Below are positions 45,754-58,219 of a stretch of DNA of 64,000 bases, in pieces. A model generated the notes under the pieces. That model was not told the DNA's origin and searched no databases. It saw nothing but the letters and a program-made list of their open reading frames with translations. A program made the translations under genes and the position numbers. The stretch is from Amphibalanus amphitrite (lineage: Eukaryota > Arthropoda > Thecostraca > Balanomorpha > Balanidae): positions 1 to 64,000 of the forward strand of contig NW_024881532.1 of NCBI RefSeq assembly GCF_019059575.1. Direction: 5' to 3'. Every line of letters starts with the position of its first letter. Position 1 is the stretch's first letter.

Positions 45754-48365
45754 CCCTCCTGCAATTTAAGTAGCCGCTGCGAACACTAATTCGTGCAAGG
45801 GGTCATTTTCACTTCTCCTTCGGATGCCGCAGCACGCTACTTCCCGCCGCGCGGGGGGCCGAGGGACGCTACCTCCCGCCACACCGGATGACCATCGGGC
45901 CTGGGCGCCGCCGCGGCGGGCACACTGCCAAGTAGTGTACAGGGACCCGCAGTTGCTTCTGTACACACTAGTATTTCAGCGTATTCTTTGCCTGTGACAC
46001 CGTTGGAGGCGAATTGGGAAATTATTGTGTGCTTATTAAAACCACCATCTGACGGGCTTTAAAATGATGTGCTGCTCTCCTAATTCAGTGAACTTTTAAT
46101 GGCTATATCAGCAAAACATTGTTTTCAGCGCTTTTTCCTGCCCCATTCCTTCTGAAACCTGGAACCGCTTATTCCATTTACTCCTGCCACCTGACGATGG
46201 TCGTGCTGACTACTAGTTCCGGCGCTAGTTACTGCTCCAGTTTTGCACCCGGCACAAACTCAGGCGGCACCGGGCCGTGGCTCGACCAGGGGAGGGTCGG
46301 ACCGAGCCGACTGCCTAGGGCGCGGTTAGATCGGACGCCCTGCTGGGGAAGGGGACGGGAGTGAGGGGGAGGGGAGGAGGTGGTCACGTGGTCCGTCCAA
46401 GCTCGCAGACGGCCTGTCCTGCGCCCAGCCATGTTCCGTGATCCAAAATGGCACGAGAGCTGTGGAATGCCTGGAGGAGACGCTTCGAAAGCGAACTTCA
46501 GCAGCACTAATTTACCATATTCTGTGGAGATAAATGAATATTATCTTAATGCAGAAAAAAAATGTTTGCCCAAGCTGTATAGGCTGTATCTTTTTAAAAG
46601 TTAATTCTTAGGGACAATTTTAGGTTTCGTATACACAGTGAATTGTGTTACATTGAGCCGTTTCGCTGTTACGGTTACTAACTGAAGAGTTATCCTTTTT
46701 TCTCACAGGGAATGACAATACAATAACAATACGAATAAAACCAGACGTTTCGCACAAAAAAGTGCCTCCGTCAGTGGCAAGAAATAAGTAATTAGGCATA
46801 CATGTTTTCGTTCGCTAAAATCGATGAAGTAGTTATCTTTATTTTTTAAATCTTTTTAGCAGTCTTTTAAGCGCATCATGGAAGCTTATAAACATTTGTG
46901 TATTTTATCGGCAACCCGGCTGGCCAGACCGAGACGGTGCCGCATATAGTTCTCATCGATGTTAAACCTATACACTTATTTTTCTCCAATATTGTCATTG
47001 TCCGTGAGAAAAACATACTCTTATGGACTGGTCTCAGTTCATGTAGAAATTGTTGCATATTCATCAACACAGAGAAAATGAATATTAGCCCTCACCACAC
47101 ATATAAGTAGATGTAAGTAGACCGCGCCCCCTGTTTTTCACCAATAAATCGCGGCAAAGCGAAGGATTGCGACGATTCTTTGGTGCCCTGGAGTTAATCA
47201 ATTTTACAACTTTCCAGAAAATTAAATAGCCCTTATTATTTGTCCATCTTGTCTGAGAATTTTAAATCTTTGAACCAAATTACCTTTAACCCTCGCCCGT
47301 AAACGGTGTTTTGCCACCTTCGCCCATGCAGGGGTGGGGGGGGGGGGTTGGTGCGACCCCCCCTGGCGTTTGAAAATGGAGCGTCGTAGAGCTTAGCGGA
47401 AAAGACCAACGGATTGCTCTCAAAGAGATCTCGCGATTGGTGGTATATTTTTTGGTCCTAGGTCAACATTTGACCTACTTATGACCGGTCAAAGGTCAAA
47501 TTTTCGGAAAAATCTAACTTTTTCAGATTTCCGCGCCGATTGCGGCAAAACAGTAAGAGGTATCGACTTGAAACTTTCACTATCGTGATTCTTGATCAAT
47601 TCTCTATCGTTTGGTGTGTATTTCGATGTCATAACTCTAAAAATGATGCGTTGGGAGCATCCAGTAACCTAGGATCTCAGCATTGACCGGGACATAGAAA
47701 TAATTGGCTTTCTCTCGTCAGCGATGACCAGGACCCTCAAATCATCGGATTTCTCTCGTCACGAGCAGCTCGCTCTTTTTTTATTTTTCAGCGAAGCTCT
47801 GGCTATTTTTATCAAGGGCCGAATGGCTGAGGGTTTCTACGCCCCTCCGCTACATATATGTAAGACGCTGAAAAGAAATGCCTAAGTGGGTGAGGGTTAA
47901 ATATCGATTGGTTTTTAAGTGCCGAAGCCCGAAACACTTTAATTTACTTCGATAGCAGTTTTTAAGACCAACGAGCTCAAATACTATAACTTCTTGAACA
48001 ATGTAAGCACCACATAAAATGAATCGTAAGAGAAGCGGCTCAAGATTAAGGAGCTATGAGACACTTAATAAAAAACGGCATAGATTAGAAACTGCACCTA
48101 ACTTGCACTGATTTTTAAACCTTTTCGTTGCAGACTGGTAGATTAAATTTTAGGATTGATTTCAGCTGATGCTCAAATGGAGCTATTCATTCGTTCATTC
48201 ATGCGACCATCCAATTCCATTCATAAAAGAAGCCAGTGACAAAATTGTTCATTTTAGATAAGTGTGAAATACAAACTCAATAAAAGTTTAATGATACGGC
48301 AAATTTGACAGCTTTTATAATGAACAGACAAAAAACTTTAACAAATCAAAGTTGAGAGCCCCAAA
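45754..48365. other. Intergenic, repeat fragments
   Basis: A GC-rich block (46190-46440) contains a cacgtg E-box but no recognised exon. AGGTCA-family pieces run at 47084-47270 and 47285-47896 (ending gagggttaa). A 26-base repeat around caactgcgggtccctgtac recurs at 50533. No gene was identified. Confidence 0.45.
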
Positions 48366-48367
48366 TA

Positions 48368-49249
48368 GGGGAGAGTGAGGTAAGATGAGCCAAGGGGCAA
48401 GTTTAGCCACCCCATGTTTCTCAGCTCCTATGGCGCTAATTGACTTGAGCTTCCATGTGCCGTTTGCTTACGATGTTCACGTCTTTCACGTCTTTCACGT
48501 GAGACGGCAACGTTCTCGCGCTCAGCCCCGGTAACATGTGGTATCACCCCTAATAACTAAGACATGTTTTGCCTTTAAAATGAGATGGTTGTTATCTGCG
48601 GTGCATGGTTATTTTCCTTAGCAGGTGTCAGCCATTAATCGAAAATGACCACGGGTGGGGTAAGATGAGCCATTTTCACCTGGGGTAAGATGAGCCGGAT
48701 AAGCCATTGTTGTCTCCGCTGTCGAAAACCAAACTGAGCTGCGCTTGTTTCTGCTGAATAAAAATGGTAGGAAATTGTTTTTCTTTGTTGATTACACAAG
48801 TTGTAAGTGATTTGCAGATTATCTGAAGGATAATATGATTTCTTCCTTGATAGAAAACTTGACGAGTTATTGGAAGGCTTTAAACAGTTACTTTTTGATG
48901 GAGGAAAAAACGTTGCCATAAGTATGTATGCCATGGAGTAAATAAAAGAGCCCACTCTTCGCCGCGCCCGGGAAAAGAAGAGGTTCGCTTTTTCTATCCA
49001 TGCTCAACTTTCCCCACGACGTGTCTCAACTTACCCCGCCCATGGGGTAAGATGAGCAACGTGCAAGATGATTTTTGACGCAGCCTTTCAGTACAAAAAT
49101 AAGCGGTATGAAACATTTCTGGCCACCATTACATGCGCAAATGACTAAAAGTCCGTCCAAAAGTCCGTCCAACCCGTAAACGCAGAAAAATGATCAGTAA
49201 GTTAGCCTGTAGCTTACGAAAAAACGGCTCAACTTACCTCATTCTCCCC
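48368..49249. mobile_element. TA-flanked element with ggggtaagatgagcc motifs
   Basis: Inverted ends ggggagagtgaggtaag and ggggagaatgaggtaag lie between TA at 48366-67 and 49250-51. ggggtaagatgagcc-type motifs recur at 48373, 48656, 48675, 49043 and near the right end. No transposase was seen. Confidence 0.82.
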
Positions 49250-49251
49250 TA

Positions 49252-50999
49252 CGTGACACAATTGAGGGCATTTTTTTAGGCCATCACAGTATTTGTCAAC
49301 AATTGTTGTTTAGGGGACTGGGGAGGGTGGTTACTGGCTCATTAACTGCCCCCGCCCCCCCCCCCCAAAGGAAAGAAAACGAAACCGATCATCCGCGAAA
49401 AGAACTATTGAGCTCGAACCAAGGTGACGAATCGATTTATAGGTATGCAGGATGACTAACGATGCCACTTGTTGACTTCTTGTGTCAAATACATTCCATC
49501 ATCTGGATAACACGTCAACTCTGTGGTATCACTATTTGACATTTTGCAACAAACGTATACTATTTGGCGCGACTAGCCTCATAAATGTTCTGAAACTAAA
49601 ACCGTTTCTTCGCAATTAACTTGGACGACGTCATCCCAGCTTATGCACGACCAAAAAAAGATATCGCTTCAGAATCACTGGCCCGAATTCCAATGCTTAA
49701 AGTTTACTCAAAGCCGGTGTGGCTGAGGCACTCTTCGCTACATCTCGTGACGGCCACCATTGTGTTGCATTTTTCGGTAAGCTATAAGTTAATAAGGAAA
49801 GGATTGGTGAGTGGGTTGAAAACAGCCCTCACCCTCCACCCCCCCCCCCTTCTTCTGGAAACATAAGTAAACGAAAGATCTGGCGATGGTTTATCCACTC
49901 TCCTCTGCCGCCGCGCTGCGAGGCCTCGATTCGATCGGTATGTGGCTTCCTGAGCGGTCCTCCCCGGAGGCAAGGTGAAAGGTCATGGCCTGTATCATAA
50001 ATTTATACGTTGCTGAATATGTTTTATAGTTCTTCCAAGGCCTTGGACACCGTTTTATTATATCGGATAAGCATTGCACTTTCTTGTCAATCAATACATC
50101 TAAAGAAAACTTGATCATAATCTTATACTGCGGCAATTGTAGTTCTGCTTACGGTTGCCTCTTTATGATACGGGCCACCACCACCTCCACTGCGCTGGAG
50201 CTCTGGCGTTCTACCCCTCCCCGCTACGGACCGGCCCTCGGGCTAGGTGTGTTAGCACTGAGCGCAAACCTGTAGTAGTCACGTGACTTTCATTCACGTA
50301 GCGGGAACGGAAGCTATAGGCGATACCAAGGACGGGCTCTGGGGAGGCAACCGGCGCGGAAAAATAGCACGATTGTAGTTTTGGAAGAATATCTGTTGCG
50401 GTAAGAGGAATTATACAAAACAAACGTCCTAGGAGCAAACATGTGTTATTCCTCCATACTTTGCGCTACATTTCATTTCTCCAATGGCTGGCACTTAGCA
50501 AATAATAGCGCAATTCTAAATTGGTAATATATGTGTACAGTAGCAACTGCGGGTCCCTGTACCAAGGTGGTCCAAATTTGTATCCGCCCCTCCTATTGGT
50601 CAACGTCACGGCCGCCACAGGGATGCATTACGTCATTCCCGTCTGCCAACGACCAATCACAGTATGGTACTTGCGTATTCATGGTCCCTTCAAATCCTGG
50701 GGCCGAACGTAACCTGGGCCCCTGTGTAACCTTAGTCCCGGTGTAACCTGGGTACAATTGTACTCTGGTACTTATGAATGTCACCCATCGATCTCAGGGG
50801 GTGCCCGGTCCCCGGTCCGAGGTTGGGGGGGCAAGCTGCCCCGCTTGCCCCCCCGTGGCGACGCTAATGCAAAGCCCCGTAAAGAAACAGACAACCGAAT
50901 TCCGAGCAAATAGAAAATTGATGGAAAGGATGTTTATCTTGTTCCATGCTGGGGATATTTGGGAACCTGCAATAACAAAACATCAGTCCGTCAAAAACA
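49252..50999. other. Intergenic, unassigned
   Basis: Low-complexity C runs at 49347-49370 and 49842-49850. A GC-rich segment (50160-50360) with cacgtgac could be regulatory. A gtggcgacgc end (about 50862) marks a hAT-like fragment without a partner. Confidence 0.4.
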
Positions 51000-51008
51000 G
51001 TTTCTTTG

Positions 51009-53041
51009 GAGTGCGTCTAGCGGCTGGTAGGGACAATTATGAGACAGTGCTTGCGCGCTTTATACAAACTGAATTATCGCAAGGCTACTAAATCAAATTG
51101 TATTTGCGCATTGGTATCTTCGGTCTTTGTTATTGTTTGGGCTGGCTGGCTGCCGACAGGTGTGCGGTTGTTATTTATTTTTGTTTTCGGCAGGAAGAGA
51201 CATCTCATAATTTCGAAGATATTACTTTTTTGCTATTGACACGCTCAGAAGATTGATTGAAAATGTGACGAGATGAAAATATTCAAAGATGAAGTGAAAG
51301 TCAAGTAGCAAGAGGTTGTTGTCGCAAGTATAAATTGAAATAGATCAAGATAGGTATGGAAGTGCATCTATATAAATCATATCGCCAATAAATGAATACC
51401 AACTGAGTTTATTGGTGGTTTATTGGTTTCCCAAATCCCAGATGGATCATTGTAGACCGTGTTTGATTGAATCAGAATGCAGAATTCACGCTGGATTTAC
51501 CATGTTCTAATTTAGTTATATTCACATAATAACACAGTATATGTAACTGGTTCATCTTCAGTTTAACATGTTATTGTTATTTGCAACCATGTGTTTTGTC
51601 GGATTACCGGAAATTAATGTTTGACTTGCATGCTGAGTGGCGAGCTTTCTGCTTTGGGCACCAAGTTTGATGTTGTGCCTACGCTCATATGATAATTTAT
51701 TTCTATATCAATGATAATTTATTTCTATATCAATATTTAGTTAATGAAACATCATCTAAAATGGAAGTGAAATATTATTATTCAATATCAATATTTGATG
51801 TCAATATTCTAGGATCAGGATTAAGGCAAAAGACATAGTGACCTACCTTCTGATGTTTGTGAGATGTACCATAATTGAATATCAATATGAAGTGGCTAGC
51901 TTGTATTTCCTGGTCTAATGTCTGCTGTTGAAGGTCCTGCTTCAATCAATGAAAGTGCCTACTTGCCTGTCATGCATTGAAAATGTTGCAGTGTTTCAAT
52001 ACAATACATCTGTGAGATCTGAAAGTTGTCTGTGAGAATGTGTCAAGGTGGATCAGAGTTTGTGCATTGCAACCAGAATAGGAATTGAGACTCTGGAAGA
52101 CCATTATCAGCACTAGTGAATTCTAACACTGAACACTCCTTCCAGGCTCCAAAACTTGATTGTCATAATATTTGTTATTTTTTTGCCAAAACCAATGAAT
52201 GAATTTCAGTTTTACATGTGGTGTGTGCAGCTTCCAGCCAGCAGGAAATGCATTTCAAAATGAGCTATGGTTGACTTCATTCAGACCCCATTACACTTCC
52301 ATAACATAACATGAGTCATGAAGAGAGAGCAACATTATTATTACGAAATATGAATGTTTTTATTCATCTTGCCAGCTGGTCCAAGCATGCACGTATTTAC
52401 TATCAATGCACATGACAGAACAGATAACATCAGCTCATCAAACACATGATACCACATGTATCAGGAGTCTACTGTTATTCTTTGAAAATAAGCCTATCCA
52501 TGAACACCTTGATTAACTGCTTGACAAACCCAATAAGTACCTACTTGTGGTTATGACAAAGGTGTTTGCAGAATCATAACCAAACTACTGTTCCAATAAT
52601 AATCCCTGTTTTCTCTTGCTTTTTTCCATTTCAACTCGGATCTTCATTTAGGTATGTACAATCATCTCTGGAATACCTATTTATCACACATTTCAATCCA
52701 TCTTCTGATCAAAACAAAAAATAAAATAACGGCAACGCTCACTCACTCCTCATCTCAATCTTTAAATATCTCAACCTCATCACATTTTCCACCAATCTTC
52801 TGAGTGTGTTAATGTCAAAAAGGTTATCTCTTCGCAATTGTGAGTTGTCTCTTTCTGTCGAAAACAAAAATAAATAACAAACGCACACCTCTGTTGGCAG
52901 CCAGCCAGCCCAAACAATAACAAAGACCGAAGATACCAATGCATAAACACAATTTGATTTAGTAGCCTTGCGATAATTAAGTTTGTATATAGCGCGCAAC
53001 CACTGTCTCATAATTGTCCCTACCAGCCGCTAGACGCACTC
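51009..53041. mobile_element. MULE-like foldback element, about 290-bp TIRs, 9-bp TSD
   Basis: Ends gagtgcgtctagcggctggt are inverted at 51009 and 53041. The arms (51009-51300 and 52750-53041) match closely over about 290 bp. The flanking 9-bp duplication GTTTCTTTG is at 51000-51008 and 53042-53050. Long TIRs with a 9-bp TSD are typical of Mutator-like elements. The 1.4-kb core has no transposase-like frame. Confidence 0.88.
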
Positions 53042-53050
53042 GTTTCTTTG

Positions 53051-54631
53051 AAGATATTTTCCGTAGGTTTGGGTGAAAGTAAAAAACTGGCATTAAAAGT
53101 CTCTAGTATCTCCCAAGCTCGTTGACGTTTGAAAAAGAAGCTGAAGTGTTGACAACCCCTCTACACCACAGATGTGCGTTGTGTCTCGTGTGTTGGTGGG
53201 TGGTCGTGGTGAATTGACGCATGTTTGCTGGCTTTTTAGAAGGGGGCGATCATTTTAACATTTTTGATCTATTTTGAGATTCTCTGTTTCATTTTGCTGA
53301 ATTCAGTTTCCATTTAACCCTTACAAACTACACACAAAGCACAGCAATTGAATTGATATTGCCAACCACCATGTCCATTACAAATGCCTTTTTTCACCAT
53401 TGCTTGTGATCAAGTATTATTTACTTTATTGGGCTTATATTGCCTCAAAGGAAGGTACCAACTACAGTCATATACCTACTGACATAACTACAGAGATTTG
53501 CTATGTTAAGATGTATGTATAAGCCTTTGTGTTGAAATGAAATAGGTACCTACCAATGAAGGAAAGTAATTCATATGCAATTCATATGCAATTCATATGC
53601 ATTCATATTAAATTATATGCAATGCAATATGCATTCTATCACTTTCTCCCAGCTGCCAGAAATTTAATAACAATTTACATTATTTCCTCATTGAAGTTTC
53701 CAGAGGGCTGTTCGTGGGCCCTGTATGAGATGTGGCTGCAGTTGGTGCAGTTGGAGGTGCGGCTGTCCACTGCCTCCCTCCATCATCCTTCAGCCATTCA
53801 ATGATTACCACACACAGTGACCGTTTTCCTCAGTCAGGACCAGCCACGCAGGGGCTGTCAATTATACACAGCCGTGTGACATTGTCATACTGATACTGCC
53901 CACAAATCCCTTACCCCCACTCCTGTTGCGCATACTGCACTCAGCAGTTTCTGGTGCCTGAGGCATGAACAGCCCTCAGAAATAAAAATAAAATAAGGCA
54001 GTGGCATGACTAAGCCTAGCCTTAGCAATTTATTGCTGAGTGCTGATAATCTTTTGGCTTTATCAATCTGTTTTTTTTTTAAGTTATTTGAGCACACCCA
54101 GCTTTTGTTGTGGCATTGGGGTGAGAATTGTTGTAGTGCCATCTGTTGAATGCCATACTGCAGGGTGGCCAGCAATTCTCAGTCAGTCACAATGCATCTG
54201 GCCCCAGTGATTGGTGGTCTAGCTGGGCATGGTCCTGTTCCTATCCCCTGGCCCAGTCCAGAACTCCAGATTTGTCCCAGTCCCCATCCCAGCCCACTGA
54301 CTGCTGGTCACCAATCCCAGCTAGCTGGTCTGATTGGTCCCAGCATGCTGAGTGCCGGGTTTTTAGTTGGTGGCTCACTGTTAACTCTGGAGAGCCAGTT
54401 TAGTTGGTAATGGTGGCTTACTGTTTGGTGTGTTCATTTGGGAGACTCTGTCTCTGTGTCATTTATTGTATGTATCAGTGTTAGAAATGTGTGAAATACA
54501 CACTGTTTGGTGAAATGTTACTCTTTAACAGAACAAGTAGTAAGCAAATACCTACCTATAGGCCAGAAGACGTGTGCTGTGTGGTTTTGTCTCCAATGCT
54601 CATTTATCAATTCTTTTCTTTGCTCTTTCAG
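53051..54631. other. 5' region of the ASAP-like gene
   Basis: AT-rich sequence with a cat.attcatatgcaa repeat at 53560-53630 and a cccagtcc(ag) repeat near 54240-54330. The noncoding first exon and promoter are presumably here or upstream, but were not fixed. Confidence 0.4.
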
Positions 54632-54763
54632 ATACCCTCATCATTAATTGCAACCCCTGTGGAGTGTGCCTCGTGCGAGAGTGACAGTTGTGCTTGCTCA
54701 GGTGGACAGTGGGCCATGGCGGTGATGCAGTGATCCTCCCCTCGCTTCCGTCGTGCCTCCGCC

Positions 54764-54889
54764 ATGCCCGGTGTGGTCAGTGTGGAGGAGTTTGCGCACG
54801 AGACGCGCGAGGATGTCACCTCGCCGACGACGTCCACGTTTGTCACCAAGATACCCCAGTTCCGGCAGAGCATCGCCTGTCTGGAGGAG
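54764..54889 (+). CDS. ASAP-like coding exon 1
   Basis: This exon holds 42 codons from ATG to donor gtacgt, phase 0. The conserved pattern is (I/V)SV.EF..ET.ED...PTTS.F in the ASAP family. The exon begins upstream at 54632 with about 130 nt of 5' UTR. Confidence 0.92.
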
Positions 54890-55476
54890 GTACGTACGAT
54901 AAACAGGATGGACCGTACCACGAGCGGGGTGATTCGTAAAGAACGGGATGGGACCGTATGACGGACGGGCTGGCCGAGGAAAAGGGGATTCAAAACTGCT
55001 CCCGAAGTCGGCCGCTGATGATGTTTTTATGTACAAACGTCTCTAAAATCGTATTTGCCTCGATGATTTCCTTTCTGACGTTATGTATTGACGTGATTCT
55101 GATATCATGTTTCATATGATATCTATTCTATTAGAAATTATAAAAAAGAAAAAGCCGTAAGACACAGTTGTTACGGACGTTGAAAGCGATGCCTGTTGTC
55201 TTAATGCCGGGTATTTATCTTCCATCTGACGCAGTGACTGAAAGCGCAATATCCTATAAACCACAGGTTTATGTCGGTGTCCGCACTGCCTGTGACTTCA
55301 TTTCATGTACTTGGTATCTGAGATAATGTTATCTGCCTTGTCATCTGACGCCATTGCACCATGTCGCTTTGAGCAGAGCTCTGATGAGTGACACATTTTT
55401 CAGATGCTGGATCACGACAGAGACAGTTTGAACAAGATGCGCAAAGCTGTCAAGGCCATCTCGAATAGCGGAAATG
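54764..55476 (+). CDS. ASAP-type ArfGAP, first two coding exons (partial gene)
   Basis: Exon 54764-54889 (MPGVVSVEEFAHETREDVTS, PTTSTFVTKIPQFRQSIACL, EE) joins in phase 0 to 55404-55476 (MLDHDRDSLNKMRKAVKAIS, NSGN). The match is to the human ASAP1 start: MPDQISVSEFVAETTEDYKA, PTTSSFTTRTAQCRNTVAAI, then DRMVLYKMKKSVKAINSSG. ASAP proteins are multidomain (BAR, PH, ArfGAP, ankyrin, SH3) regulators of Arf1/Arf5 at focal adhesions and membranes; only the start of the BAR region is here. The ATG has G at -3. The 5' UTR runs back to an acceptor (ctctttcag) at 54631, so an upstream noncoding exon is expected. The next exon was not found before 64000. Confidence 0.9.
55404..55476 (+). CDS. ASAP-like coding exon 2
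   Basis: This exon has 73 nt between acceptor tttttcag and donor gtgagt, ending in phase 1. It reads MLDHDRDSLNKMRKAVKAIS then NSGN. Human ASAP1 has LDVDRMVLYKMKKSVKAINS at the same place. Confidence 0.92.
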
Positions 55477-56262
55477 GTGAGTGCCGAGCGGGGATCGGGG
55501 TATCGGCCGAAAGCGGGATAGGGGCACAACGGGGTCACGCCTGTGCCGTGTGGACACCTGTGTGTTGAAGCATCGGCACCGCTGATGAATGCGCGTTTAT
55601 GTGTGCGATCCACTTGCCAAGATTACACTTGCTAGTTGCTACATCCGGAACCAGATTGTGCGCGTCGAACACTCGAAAAGTGATCCCGATCTTATCCTAA
55701 TCGCCAAAATAATGAGCACACTTGTATCGATATCATTTCCCTCCGGACGCTTTAACCATATTTTTAATGTGTTCGTTCCGCCCAAAACAGAACAATTCAG
55801 CGGCTGCATGTCAGATTATTAGTGTGATCAGGACAAGCATAGCTGCTCTGTCATATACCTTATGGTGGCACTCGTGTTGCTATGGTGGCTCTCATATAAC
55901 CTTAAGCATCCTTACGGATGCAGAATGCGATATTGCCTCCCGCCTGCCCGTCCTTCCCGAGCAGTAGCTAGGCTGGCTGAGTCGCCAGTACGCAGACTAT
56001 CGGACCGTGGTCACCGGTACGGCACTGCCTGTGGTCTCCTCAGCTGTCCTATCTGGCGACTTCCGGACCGCGCCGGTCGGTTCCGTACCCACCGAGCTCA
56101 CTCTCTTATCGGGGAGACTGCGGGAAATCTGACGGACGGGAGAGCCAGACGGGGGTATCGCCGGTGGGGGGTGGGGGGGAGGGACTCCGCAGGCGCGGAT
56201 TCAGGGGGGGGGGGGCGACGGGGGCGGCCGCCCCCCCCCGGCAAAGTGGCGCCCTTTCAGCT

Positions 56263-56300
56263 GTCCGGTGCCCGGCGCCTGACGGCGCCGGGCACCGGAC
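56263..56300. repeat. Perfect 17-bp-stem hairpin
   Basis: gtccggtgcccggcgcc and its complement are separated by tgac, just inside the left end of the hAT-type element. Confidence 0.85.
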
Positions 56301-56429
56301 AACGCTATATACATATAAGGCGCGCTTTAGCACTATCAATACCCACGACCCATGCAATGGCGCCCCACACAAAGCTCCGACGCAACAGTAGATGGTAGTG
56401 GATTGCATACGCAGTCGCTACCAAGGCAA

Positions 56430-58080
56430 GGCGCCCCTTTTATCGCATGGAGGCGCCCCTATAAACTTCATAGGCGCCCCTCTTTCACATAAAGGCGCCC
56501 CTCTTACTCACCCCATTCCCTTAGGCAATGGCGCCCCCCTTGGGCGATGGCGCCCCCTTGAGGGATGGCGCCCCCTATAAGTTTGTCCGCACCACTTTTA
56601 GCGTGGTTACGCCCCTGATCTGCAAAGCATAACAGGCGCCCCGCCCCATTGAAGATCACAGGCGACTGGGCGCCCCATTGAAAAAAAAAACATGGCGCCC
56701 CTCAGGCGCGGATCCAGCGGGGGGCGGCGGGGGCGGCCCCCCTCCATCCGAAAAGGCGCCCATAGCCCGCGGCAGAGAGGGGGCCCCGAGCAGAAGAGCG
56801 GCGACACAGCAAAGGTTGAGGAGAAAAAGGGCGCCTCCACTCAGAAGTTGGGCTCACCAGGCACGAGAGCGACGCCCAATTGCCCATTCCCAGCAGATGA
56901 GAGTCGCCCCAGCAGAAGAGCGGCGTCTTATTAAAAGAATAAAAAGATACCTTCTGTTCAAGAGGGGCGCCCCTGGCAGAGGAAGGGCACCCCCAGCAGG
57001 AGAAAGCACCCCTGAAGAGGAGCGACGCCCCAGCAAACGGAGAGGGGCGCCCCCATTCCGAGAAGAAGAGAGGCGCCCTGACAGCAGATGGGCGCCCCAG
57101 CAAAAAAGGAGCCCCATAAGAAGAAAATGGATGCCACTAAGAGAAGAGGGGTGCCCCCGGCAGCGGAGGGGGCCCAGAAGAGAAGGGTTTCCAACAGGAG
57201 AGGGGCGCCCCCACCAAAAGAGGGGCGTCCCAGCAGAAGAGAGGCGCCACAGCAAAAGTTGACCAGAAATAGGGAGTCTCCGGCAGAGTTTTGGCTCGCC
57301 AAACAGGATAGGGGCGCCCCATTGACAATATCCGGCAGAAGATAGTTACCCCGGCAGCAGATGGGCTTCCCAGCAGGCAGCAGTCGTCGGGTGCCCCCAG
57401 TAGAAGAGGGGCGCCTCATTACAAGAAGAAGAGGAGCATATTCTGCACAAGAGGGGCGCCCCTGACAGCGGAAGGGCAGCCCCAGCAGAGGGGCGGTGCC
57501 CCAGAAAAAGGAGAAGGGTGCCCCACTCCGAACAAAAGAGGGACGCCCCAGTAAAAAAAAAAAAAACATAAGAAAAAAGGGGGTGCCGCTGACAGAAGAG
57601 ATAAGTCCCCGCAGTGGAAGGGCGCCCCCAGAAGAGGTGTCTCTAGCAAAAGAGAAGTGTCCCCTGCAGAACAGGGGCACCCCAGCAAAAGTTGGACAGA
57701 AATGGGGCGCCTCCAGCAGAATTTGGGGTCGCCCAACAGGAGAGGGTCGCCCCATTCACAGTAGAAAAGGGGACTCCCCAGCAGCAAAGGGGCGCCCTAA
57801 CAGAACAGGTGCACTCCAAGTAGAAGTGTAACGCATCAGGAAGAAGAGGGGCGCTTCTAGCAGAAGATGGCCGTCCCAGATAAGTGGGTCGCCTACAGCC
57901 AATAGGTCGTTCTTAGAAGAAATGATGCGACTCAAGCAAAGTGGGCCTCCCCATGAGGCATTGGGCGATCCAAGCAGAGGTTGGGCGCCCTCAGGAGAAG
58001 TGAGGCAAGCCAGCATAAGTGAGACGCTTCCAGAAAAAAAGGAGAAGAAGGATGCACCAGCAAATGGAGGCCACCTTTTT
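56430..58080. repeat. GGCGCC-centred repeat array with higher-order period
   Basis: Degenerate units such as cagcagaagaggggcgcccc recur every 15-35 bp. A longer block beginning agcaaa(a/g)gttg starts at 56808, 57251 and 57684 (spacing 443 and 433). Another block (gttcaagaggggcgcccctg, gcagaggaagggca) recurs near 56960 and 57447. Long open frames on both strands here (up to 265 codons) reflect this structure, not genes. Confidence 0.85.
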
Positions 58081-58219
58081 GCTAATATTTTTTGCTAACG
58101 TAGCGGCGCCCATCTACGACTTTTAACCCGCGCCGTGCTGGTGGTCCGAGTTTTCCGTGTCGTGCTAGGGGGGGGGGGGAGGTCACGTCCCCTCGTCTAA
58201 CTCGGCTCCTAGGTCGCGT

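Noticed and set aside
56678-57831. Long open frames (111-265 codons) on both strands
   Set aside because: They track the GGCGCC repeat array, are Arg/Pro/Gly-rich on one strand and Leu/Phe/Pro-rich on the other, and have no domain pattern.
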